A stretch of DNA of 5,578 bases. Source: Burkholderiales bacterium (GTDB taxonomy: Bacteria; Pseudomonadota; Gammaproteobacteria; Burkholderiales; Burkholderiaceae_C). Positions 1-5,578 of this stretch are shown here, piece by piece (the stretch's first letter is position 1; the number at the start of each line of letters is the position of its first letter). Below the pieces are notes generated by a model that did not search any database, was not told the origin of the DNA, and was given only the letters and a program-made list of their open reading frames with translations. A program made the translations under genes and the position numbers. The stretch covers positions 1 to 5,578 of the forward strand of contig SXSX01000003.1 of the NCBI GenBank assembly GCA_005793295.1, read 5' to 3'.

Positions 1-392
1 CGATCCGCATAGGCTTGCATGGAGGGTGGGACTTCTACCTCCGGATCTTGCGCCAAATACGTCACCTGACCTTGCCACACCCCAAACGGTCCCGGTTGCA
101 CTTTATGCAATTGAAAGCGCAGACCGCCTTGGCACAAGATTCGAAAAAATGTGGGCTGTACCTGTTCGAATTCTCTAATGTGCGCCAAGCAACCCACTTT
201 GTGGAGCGAGGGCATTTGGCCTGGCACTTGAACCTCACTTCCTTGCTGAATCCATGCCACGCCAAAGGGTCTTTTTTGTTGCTCGCATCGCTTGATCAGG
301 TCAAGGTAGCGCACTTCAAAAATTTGAAGTGCCAGTAAACCATCTGGGAATATGCCTTGTGAGAGAGGAAAGAGTGGGATGGTGTCGTACAT
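1..392 (-). CDS. LON substrate-binding (Lon N-terminal, PUA-like) domain protein, C-terminally cut by window edge
   Basis: Reading the minus strand from the ATG at 392-390 gives 130 uninterrupted codons to the window edge. Residues 5-30 carry the signature of the Lon N-terminal domain: an IPLFPL strand, FPDGLLALQIFE, then VRYLDLI. Further along come a PFGV segment (42-45), GSEV (51-54) and a GCLAHIREFE strand (67-76), all in the order usual for stand-alone LON-domain proteins of about 200 residues. No AAA+ or protease part is seen, and the family's usual size suggests none follows. In full-length Lon this domain helps recognise substrates; the function of the free-standing proteins is poorly known. 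The start is the only ATG/GTG/TTG that keeps the domain intact: the upstream frame is open but holds no start codon over the preceding ~70 nt. No Shine-Dalgarno sequence is visible, and the neighbouring operon's terminator lies immediately upstream. The open frame on the opposite strand here is a shadow. Confidence 0.87.
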   Translation of the reverse strand, partial: MYDTIPLFPLSQGIFPDGLLALQIFEVRYLDLIKRCEQQKRPFGVAWIQQGSEVQVPGQMPSLHKVGCLAHIREFEQVQPTFFRILCQGGLRFQLHKVQPGPFGVWQGQVTYLAQDPEVEVPPSMQAYAD

Positions 393-397
393 AGATG

Positions 398-435
398 AAA
401 AAATGGGACAGCAGAAATTTCTGCTGTCCCATTTT
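398..435 (-). terminator. Rho-independent terminator of the flavoprotein/MttB-like operon
   Basis: Bases 400-435 are a perfect palindrome (18-bp arms, centre between 417 and 418). In minus-strand RNA it folds into a stem whose core is GGGACAGCAG paired with CTGCTGTCCC, capped by an AAATTT loop region, and followed by six U (403-398). It begins 22 nt after the stop codon of the MttB-like gene, as expected for an intrinsic terminator. Its symmetry would also give a stem with four U on the plus strand, but no plus-strand gene is seen to use it. Confidence 0.88.
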
Positions 436-457
436 GAGGGATGAAGTGAAAAGCTGC

Positions 458-2023
458 TTACTTCGGCAACATCCCCTCACGCGCCAAGCGCACGGGGAAA
501 TCAGCCCGCAGTTGAGCGTCCATTTCGGGGGAAATATGCGAGGGGAAGTGGCTGTCTAAGATGAATTGCAGCTTTTTCGACGCTGTTTCAATCAAGCTGG
601 GCTGGCCTTGCTCGACCCATTGGTTGGGGCTGGAGCGGTTGGCGATTTGGGGGTAAAGGTAATCTTTTTGCATCAGTTGCAAAGTCTGCGGTGCGCCCAA
701 ATAATGGCCCGGGCCGGTTAGGCAGACGTCGCGAATGGTGTCAAGCGACAAGGTTTCATCGTTGACCTCAATGCCACGAATCGTGCGTTGAACTGCGCCA
801 ATGATGTCGTTGTCAATAAGCAAGCTTTCCAGAGAAAAGCCCAGCAAACTGGCCAACATACCGGCAGATTCATAAATCAGGTTGGCACCCGCGTTGCCAA
901 CGAGCGCATGGTTGTAGGCCTTCTCAAAACCGGCTTGGCCGTCAGGCATTTTGGAGTCACTCATGCCCGATGCAGTGGCTCCGGTTAAATCATAGAAACG
1001 TGACATTTGGGCGCTCGCTGCAGACAACAGCGCTTGTTCTGGGCTGCCGCCTGACATGGCGCCGGTGCGCAAGTCAGAGACAAAACACCAGGTTCCAAAC
1101 ATGGCGGGGGCTTTGGGTTTGATAGCGTTCACGTAAACCAAACCTGCCAAACACTCCGCGGTTTCTTGAACCAGTGCGGTCGCCAACGAAGCGGGTGCGG
1201 TGGCACCGGCTTGTCCAGCGGACAAGAGCAGTACCGGCATACCGCCACGTACCGCAACCTCTAAACACTTGCAGGCGTCGTAGGCAAATTTCATGGGCGG
1301 CACGACAAAGCAGTTGGACTGACTGACAAAAGGACGCGCACGCCATTTGTCTTCGCCTCCAGCAATCACGTGGAGCATTTTCAGCGTTTCTTCTAAATGC
1401 TCGGGTGATACCCAGCTTGCGCCTACGTGTTTGGTGGTGCCAGATACACACGCGTAGGTGGTGTTGAAGTCCATCTCTCGGGGAATATCGAGATCACGGC
1501 AGACCACGGAGCGTTGGAAGAAGTGGATGTGCTCCAGCGTATCGACCACGCGGGCAATGTTGTAGAGGTCTTGGGTAGTGGAGTCGCGGTATTCGCCGGT
1601 CTGCGCATTCACCATACTCACCGCAGCGCCTGCCGTTCCAAAGTAAACGTTCGATCCCCAGGGCTCCATGTCATGTTTGGGGTCTTGGCCGTGCAATACA
1701 AAATTGCGCGCTGCGTTGGCAACCGTATCTTCAATGAGAGCGCGAGGAAAAATCAAGCGCCCGGTGTCGGTGAGTTTGGCGCCTGCTTTGGTCATGAGCT
1801 CAATGCCGCTTTCGGGCGCATCGGCCAAGCCAATATTCTCTAAGGCATCTACAGCGGCGTTGTGAATTTTAAGAACGTCAGCATCGCTCAGGGGCTTGTA
1901 GGCACCGCCGCGCATGCCGGGACGAACCGGGCGCAAGCTGTCGGGCAGCGGCGCTGAACGGGCGGCCCGGCGTGCGTCTCGGGCGCCGCCACGGGGTGCT
2001 GATTTAGTCATTGTTTCGCTCAT
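458..2023 (-). CDS. MttB-superfamily (trimethylamine / glycine-betaine methyltransferase-like) protein, non-pyrrolysine type
   Basis: This 521-residue protein matches the length and layout of the trimethylamine methyltransferase (MttB) superfamily. Members transfer a methyl group from a tertiary or quaternary amine to the cobalt of a corrinoid protein in the cytoplasm. Recognisable segments are the domain entry YKPLSDADVLKIHNAAVDAL (42-61), the VYFGTAGAAV stretch (126-135), and the central SGMSDSKMPDGQAGFEKAY region (352-370) followed by GNAGANLIYESAGML (376-390). A basic, Arg/Ala-rich tail occupies about residues 8-40. Archaeal MttB needs an in-frame amber codon read as pyrrolysine; this frame has none, so it belongs with the non-Pyl members, of which MtgB (glycine betaine) is the characterised example. 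Known relatives also act on proline betaine, carnitine or butyrobetaine, so the substrate is open. A weak AAGG ribosome site (2034-2031), 7 nt upstream, supports the start; Met5 is an alternative. It follows the flavoprotein gene by 36 bp, so the two are probably co-transcribed. No corrinoid partner protein is in the window. Confidence 0.9.
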   Translation of the reverse strand: MSETMTKSAPRGGARDARRAARSAPLPDSLRPVRPGMRGGAYKPLSDADVLKIHNAAVDALENIGLADAPESGIELMTKAGAKLTDTGRLIFPRALIEDTVANAARNFVLHGQDPKHDMEPWGSNVYFGTAGAAVSMVNAQTGEYRDSTTQDLYNIARVVDTLEHIHFFQRSVVCRDLDIPREMDFNTTYACVSGTTKHVGASWVSPEHLEETLKMLHVIAGGEDKWRARPFVSQSNCFVVPPMKFAYDACKCLEVAVRGGMPVLLLSAGQAGATAPASLATALVQETAECLAGLVYVNAIKPKAPAMFGTWCFVSDLRTGAMSGGSPEQALLSAASAQMSRFYDLTGATASGMSDSKMPDGQAGFEKAYNHALVGNAGANLIYESAGMLASLLGFSLESLLIDNDIIGAVQRTIRGIEVNDETLSLDTIRDVCLTGPGHYLGAPQTLQLMQKDYLYPQIANRSSPNQWVEQGQPSLIETASKKLQFILDSHFPSHISPEMDAQLRADFPVRLAREGMLPK

Positions 2024-2059
2024 GGTGTTGCCTTATGAAAAAAGGATGAATCTCGCTGC

Positions 2060-4486
2060 TTAAGCTCGAAGCCGCAGGTTGGTGGAGTCGTACAGGGGTT
2101 CTTGATGCACCGTGGCGCTGCGCATATGGCCGAGGATTTCGACCTGCACTTTGGTACCCGGCGCTGCCAAGTCGGCACGAACGTAGGCCAAAGCCACGTT
2201 CTTTTGCAACGTATGGCTCCATACGCCCGAGGTCGTTAAGCCCACGTTAGTTCCACCTTGAAATACTTGGGCGCAATAGGGCGCTTCGGCGTCACCGTTT
2301 TCATCAAAAATTAACGGTACAAAGCGTTGCGCCGCGCCCCGTTGGTGTTCGGCAAGCAAGGCGGCTTTGCCAACGAAGTCAACGGTTTTCTTGACATCCA
2401 CAAAACGGTCAAGCGAGGCTTCCAAAGGCGTGTAGCCACTTTCCAAATCGCTTTTCCAGCCGCGGTAGCATTTGTCAACGCGCAGGCTGTCCATGGCATA
2501 GAGACCAAAGTCGCGAATGTCAAACGCTTGGCCGGCTTTCCAAATGGCTGCGTAGAGGGCGGGAATTTGGTCTACGGGCGCATGCAGCTCCCAACCCAGT
2601 TCGCCCACATAGTTCACCCGCATGGCGAGCATTTTTCCAGTCACGGTGGTGATTTCCCGAGCGGTGAGCCACGGAAATCCCGCATTGGATAAATCATCCT
2701 TGGTCACTTGGCTGAGCACCTCGCGGGCGCGGGGGCCCGCAACGATCAGGGTACCGAGTTGGGCCGAGATGTCTGTGACTTGAATCGGGCTGTTGTCCGG
2801 TAAGGATTGGCTCAGCACGTCCATGTCATGGGTTGCGGCGATGGCTGCACTGATGATGTAGAAATGGTCTTCTGCCAATCGGGTGATCGTGAATTCGCTA
2901 AGCAGTTTGCCAGTGGGCGTGAGCGCGTAGGCCAAAGAAACACGGCCTAAGCTAGGCAGCTTGGAGCACGATACGCGGTCTAAGTGCGCGGCAGCGCCTG
3001 GGCCTTTGAGTTCGTATTTAGTAAAGCCGGGCAAATCCAAAATGGCAACGCGCTCGCGCACGGCCTTGACTTCTTCAGCGACTGCGGGGTGCCAAATGTT
3101 TTCGCGGCGGAAAGAGTGCGTGTCTGCGGGCAGCTTGCCTTCCAAGTCAAAATAAACCGCGCGTTCCCAACCGCCACGAGCGCCAAAGCGTGCGCCTTTG
3201 GCTTTGAGCTGGTCGTACATGGGCGAGGTGCGCAATGGCCGTCCAGCAGGGCGTTCTTCGTAGGGGAACGAAGACGCGTATTCGTTTTGGTAAACCTCAA
3301 TGGCTTTTGCCACGGTGTAGGCGGTGGTGGCGTAGTCGCCAAAGCGGCGGCGGTCCAAGGACCACAGGTCCCACTCGGTTTGCCCATGCACCACCCATTC
3401 AGCCAAGGCTTTGCCAGCGCCGCCGCCTTGGGTGATACCAAAGCTAAAGGTGTTGCAGTGAAAGAAGTTGCGCAGGCCTGGCTCAGGCCCGATGTAGGGG
3501 TTGCCGTCAGGTGAGTAAGGAATCGGGCCATTGACGCCGCGCTTGATCCCTGCGCGGGACAAGGCCGGTACGCGGGCCATGGCGTCTTCAATGTAGCTTT
3601 CCAAGCGCTCAAAGTCGTCGTTCCACAACTGGTTGGCAAAGTCATCGGGCATGCCGTCAAGCCACATGGGGGTGGCCTTCCATTCGTACGGTCCCAAAAT
3701 AAAACCTTCGCGCTCTTGGCGCAGGTAATACGAGGTATCAGGGTCGCGCAGCAAAGGCAAGCGCGCTGCGCTTTCTTTGAGCTCGGGCACATCTTCGGTG
3801 ACCAAATACTGGTGCGACATGATGGCAATCGGCAAATGCCGCCCAACCATGGCCATCACTTCGCCAGCACGGTAACCCGCCGCATTGACCACGATTTCCG
3901 TAGTAATTTGGCCTTTGTCTGTTGTCACGATCCACTCACCGTTGGGCTTTTGTTCCAAGCCGGTCACGCGGGTGTGCCGGCGAATGGTGGCGCCAAGTAA
4001 GCGGGCTTCTCGGGCCAAGGCTTGGGTGAGCTGGGAGGGGTCAATGTCGCCATCGAGCGGATCCCATAACGCGCCTTGGATGTCGTGGGTTTCAATCAGG
4101 GGATAGCGATCTTTGAGTTCGCTAGGGGACAGAATTTCGTACTCTAGGCCGTTAGCCCGGGCCATGCTTTGAACATGGTGAAACTCATCCATGCGGTTGC
4201 GCCCGTGGGCTAAACGCACCGAACCGGTCAGGTGGTAGTTGATAGGGTTTTCAGAAGATGCTGCTAATTTACGGTACAGGGCAGCAGAGTATTTTTGAAG
4301 CTTTAAGATGCTCCAACTGGTCGAAAAAGTAGGCAAATTGCCAGCAGCGTGCCAAGTGGAGCCCGAGGTTAATTCATCACGCTCGATGAGCAATGCGTCT
4401 TTTATGCCTAGGGCCGCTAAGTGGTACAAGCAACTGCAACCCACTACACCGCCGCCTATAACGACAACCTTTACATGCTCTGTCAT
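2060..4486 (-). CDS. Dimethylglycine/sarcosine dehydrogenase-type FAD oxidoreductase with C-terminal GcvT-like folate domain
   Basis: The 808-residue length is typical of the dimethylglycine/sarcosine dehydrogenase family, which oxidatively removes N-methyl groups and, in the C-terminal half, passes the one-carbon unit to tetrahydrofolate. Residues 1-365 form the DAO-type flavin domain. It has the dinucleotide motif GGGVVG (11-16), an acidic ribose contact in LLIERD (E35), and STWHAAG (43-49), whose His46 corresponds to the histidine that covalently holds FAD in dimethylglycine dehydrogenase. A GITQGGGAGKALAEW segment (350-364) closes this domain. A linker domain follows to about 425, then the family motif GGWERAVYF (438-446). 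The GcvT-like domain spans about 440-710 (YVGELGWELH, 626-635; MDSLRVDKCYRGW, 665-677), and the terminal barrel about 715-800. A GGAG ribosome site 6 nt before the ATG fixes the start. There is no signal peptide, so it should be cytoplasmic. It is the first gene of a probable operon with the MttB-like gene. The exact substrate (dimethylglycine, sarcosine or another N-methyl amine) cannot be assigned. Confidence 0.92.
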   Translation of the reverse strand: MTEHVKVVVIGGGVVGCSCLYHLAALGIKDALLIERDELTSGSTWHAAGNLPTFSTSWSILKLQKYSAALYRKLAASSENPINYHLTGSVRLAHGRNRMDEFHHVQSMARANGLEYEILSPSELKDRYPLIETHDIQGALWDPLDGDIDPSQLTQALAREARLLGATIRRHTRVTGLEQKPNGEWIVTTDKGQITTEIVVNAAGYRAGEVMAMVGRHLPIAIMSHQYLVTEDVPELKESAARLPLLRDPDTSYYLRQEREGFILGPYEWKATPMWLDGMPDDFANQLWNDDFERLESYIEDAMARVPALSRAGIKRGVNGPIPYSPDGNPYIGPEPGLRNFFHCNTFSFGITQGGGAGKALAEWVVHGQTEWDLWSLDRRRFGDYATTAYTVAKAIEVYQNEYASSFPYEERPAGRPLRTSPMYDQLKAKGARFGARGGWERAVYFDLEGKLPADTHSFRRENIWHPAVAEEVKAVRERVAILDLPGFTKYELKGPGAAAHLDRVSCSKLPSLGRVSLAYALTPTGKLLSEFTITRLAEDHFYIISAAIAATHDMDVLSQSLPDNSPIQVTDISAQLGTLIVAGPRAREVLSQVTKDDLSNAGFPWLTAREITTVTGKMLAMRVNYVGELGWELHAPVDQIPALYAAIWKAGQAFDIRDFGLYAMDSLRVDKCYRGWKSDLESGYTPLEASLDRFVDVKKTVDFVGKAALLAEHQRGAAQRFVPLIFDENGDAEAPYCAQVFQGGTNVGLTTSGVWSHTLQKNVALAYVRADLAAPGTKVQVEILGHMRSATVHQEPLYDSTNLRLRA

Positions 4487-4492
4487 GTCTGT

Positions 4493-4496
4493 CTCC
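4493..4496 (-). promoter_or_regulatory. Ribosome binding site of the 808-residue flavoprotein gene
   Basis: The minus strand reads GGAG (within CGGAGA) 6 nt before the ATG at 4486. This good Shine-Dalgarno match supports the chosen start, which sits just ahead of the flavin-binding beta strand. Confidence 0.75.
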
Positions 4497-4555
4497 GTTG
4501 ACTTGAGGAAGGGGCAAACGGGCTTTAACGCTCCGCTTGCCGCTAATTTTTTTGG

Positions 4556-4561
4556 ATTGTA
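4556..4561 (-). promoter_or_regulatory. Candidate -10 element for the leftward operon
   Basis: The minus strand reads TACAAT, one mismatch from the sigma-70 -10 consensus, about 70 nt upstream of the flavoprotein start. No good -35 is found at 16-18 nt spacing (the 17-nt position reads TCTGGA), so if real this promoter may need an activator. Judged by eye only. Confidence 0.35.
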
Positions 4562-4572
4562 AGCACAAATCT

Positions 4573-4592
4573 AAAATTTCCAGATAAATTTT
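4573..4592. promoter_or_regulatory. AT-rich inverted repeat in the divergent promoter region, possible operator
   Basis: AAAATTT (4573-4579) and AAATTTT (4586-4592) are inverted copies separated by CCAGAT. The site lies between the candidate promoters of the two divergent flavoprotein genes, where a shared regulator could act on both. The surrounding 80 bases are very AT-rich, so such a short repeat could arise by chance. Confidence 0.3.
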
Positions 4593-4620
4593 TACATTAG
4601 AATAATTTTCGGCATATTTT
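4591..4620 (+). promoter_or_regulatory. Candidate sigma-70 promoter for the rightward flavoprotein gene
   Basis: TTTACA (4591-4596) and TATTTT (4615-4620) lie 18 nt apart and would start transcription around 4627, leaving a short leader that still holds the GGAGG ribosome site. The -35 overlaps one arm of the inverted repeat at 4573-4592. An alternative -10, TAGAAT (4598-4603), lies nearby, so the exact promoter is uncertain. Confidence 0.4.
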
Positions 4621-4629
4621 TTACTTTTC

Positions 4630-4634
4630 GGAGG
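4630..4634 (+). promoter_or_regulatory. Ribosome binding site of the rightward flavoprotein gene
   Basis: A GGAGG Shine-Dalgarno core stands 4 nt before the ATG at 4639. It is a strong match though closely spaced, and it fixes the start of a reading frame that runs off the window without a stop. Confidence 0.8.
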
Positions 4635-4638
4635 TCGT

Positions 4639-5578
4639 ATGGATCTACCTAATCGGGCGAGCGTGGTCATTGTGGGTGGGGGAATCGTGGGCTGTAGCCT
4701 GGCATATCACCTTACTTTGCGTGGGTGTGCTGACGTTGTTTTGCTTGAGCGCAAGCAACTGACCTGCGGCACCACGTGGCACGCTGCGGGATTGGTAGGC
4801 CAACTGCGGGCGACCTACAACATGACCCGCTTGGCGCAGTACACCACCAATTTGTACAAATCGCTCGAAGAAGAAACCGGCCAAGCCACAGGCTTTCGCC
4901 AAACCGGCTCGATCGCCATTGCAACCCACCAAGCCCGATTTGAAGAGTTAAAGCGCGGCGCCTCGATGGCCAAGTGCTTTGGACTAGAAGTCCAAACGCT
5001 CACGCCCAGCGAAATTGCCAGCCTCTGGCCAGGCGTGCGCATTGATGATTTGGTCGGCGGCGTTTACTTGCCCAAAGACGGTAGAACCAATCCGATTGAT
5101 ACTACGCAAGCCTTAGCCAAAGGCGCTAAGAGCCGAGGCGCACGTATTTTTGAAAACACCGCCGTTGAAGAAATACTGATTGAAAACGGAAAAGCCGTGG
5201 GCGTTCGAACTGCGCAAGGTGAAATTCGCGCGGACATGGTCGTCAACTGCGCAGGCATGTGGGCCCATGAACTCGGTGCCAAATCGGGCACCACCATTCC
5301 ATTGCATGCAGCCGAACACTTTTATATCGTCACCGAACCGATGGAAGGTTTGTCCTCGGAAATGCCGGTGTTGCGTGATCCGGACGGCTGCGCTTACTTT
5401 AAAGAAGATGCGGGCAAGTTGTTGGTTGGCTGGTTTGAGCCCGTGGCCAAGCCTTGGGGCATGCGCGGCATTCCTGAGACCTTCTGCTTTGACCAGTTGC
5501 CCGATGACTTAGAGCATATCGAGCCTTTGCTAACCGCCGCGATGCACCGCACGCCCGCGTTAGAGAAAACCGGCATCA
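4639..5578 (+). CDS. FAD-dependent oxidoreductase of the dimethylglycine/sarcosine dehydrogenase family, C-terminally cut by window edge
   Basis: From the ATG at 4639, 313 codons are open to the window end with no stop. The N-terminus has a flavin dinucleotide motif GGGIVG (13-18), an acidic ribose contact in LLERK (E37), and TTWHAAG (45-51), whose His48 matches the covalent-FAD histidine of the family. Later landmarks are TGSIAIA (88-94), a GGVYLPKDGRTNPIDTTQAL segment and VVNCAGMWAHELG. The part seen is the DAO-type flavin domain only; relatives of this kind usually run to about 800 residues with a GcvT-like folate domain, but whether this one does cannot be seen. It is a diverged paralogue of the leftward 808-residue flavoprotein and is transcribed away from it across a 152-bp gap. 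It probably oxidises another N-methylated amine in the same pathway. Sarcosine or dimethylglycine are plausible substrates but unproven. No signal peptide is visible, so it should be cytoplasmic. Confidence 0.9.
   Translation, partial: MDLPNRASVVIVGGGIVGCSLAYHLTLRGCADVVLLERKQLTCGTTWHAAGLVGQLRATYNMTRLAQYTTNLYKSLEEETGQATGFRQTGSIAIATHQARFEELKRGASMAKCFGLEVQTLTPSEIASLWPGVRIDDLVGGVYLPKDGRTNPIDTTQALAKGAKSRGARIFENTAVEEILIENGKAVGVRTAQGEIRADMVVNCAGMWAHELGAKSGTTIPLHAAEHFYIVTEPMEGLSSEMPVLRDPDGCAYFKEDAGKLLVGWFEPVAKPWGMRGIPETFCFDQLPDDLEHIEPLLTAAMHRTPALEKTGI

Noticed and set aside
15..338. Plus-strand 107-codon open frame at the left edge
   Set aside because: It is antisense to the minus-strand frame that shows clear LON-domain motifs, has no ribosome site and resembles no known protein.
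2024..2059. Internal terminator or promoter between the flavoprotein and MttB-like genes
   Set aside because: The 36-bp gap has a T-run on the coding strand but no stem before it and no convincing -35/-10 pair, so co-transcription is the simpler reading.
2984..3514. Plus-strand 176-codon frame antisense to the flavoprotein gene
   Set aside because: Its composition follows the complementary codons of a well-supported gene, and it has no recognisable domain.
2980..3846. Minus-strand 288-codon frame inside the 808-residue flavoprotein gene
   Set aside because: It is a different frame of the same strand with a Pro/Ala/Thr-rich low-complexity translation, as expected from a shadow of a GC-biased coding region.
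4487..4638. Possible riboswitch (cobalamin or glycine) ahead of the demethylation genes
   Set aside because: The region is short and AT-rich, and by eye it shows neither the conserved boxes nor the stems expected; the leaders left by the candidate promoters are also too short.
4645..4932. Minus-strand 95-codon frame opposite the rightward flavoprotein gene
   Set aside because: It lies wholly over the FAD-binding coding sequence on the other strand and shows no protein-family signal.

Overview
The window looks like chromosomal DNA from a mid-GC proteobacterium. Ordinary codon use, the LON-domain protein and the amine-demethylation gene set would suit a betaproteobacterium such as a freshwater Comamonadaceae, but this taxonomic guess is inference from general familiarity, not from a marker gene. 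There is no sign of mobile elements, RNA genes or CRISPR.

Layout: (1) Bases 1-392, minus strand, hold the first 130 codons of a small LON-substrate-binding-domain protein whose C-terminus lies beyond the left edge. (2) Bases 398-435 form a perfect 36-bp palindrome plus a U-tract, the probable terminator of the next operon; it ends only 5 nt before the LON-protein start codon. (3) Bases 458-2023, minus, encode a non-pyrrolysine MttB-superfamily (trimethylamine/glycine-betaine methyltransferase-like) protein. (4) Bases 2060-4486, minus, encode an 808-residue dimethylglycine/sarcosine dehydrogenase-type flavoprotein fused to a GcvT-like folate domain. Genes 3 and 4 are 36 bp apart and probably form one operon, with the flavoprotein first. 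(5) Bases 4487-4638 are a divergent, AT-rich intergenic region with candidate promoters and an inverted repeat. (6) From base 4639, plus strand, a second flavoprotein of the same family begins and runs off the right edge.

Taken together this is a probable N-methyl (quaternary/tertiary amine) catabolism locus. The MttB-like protein would take a methyl group from a quaternary amine, and the flavoproteins would oxidatively demethylate the resulting tertiary or secondary amines, passing the one-carbon unit to tetrahydrofolate. The substrate is not determined by the sequence. No corrinoid protein, corrinoid:folate methyltransferase, transporter or regulator lies inside the window.
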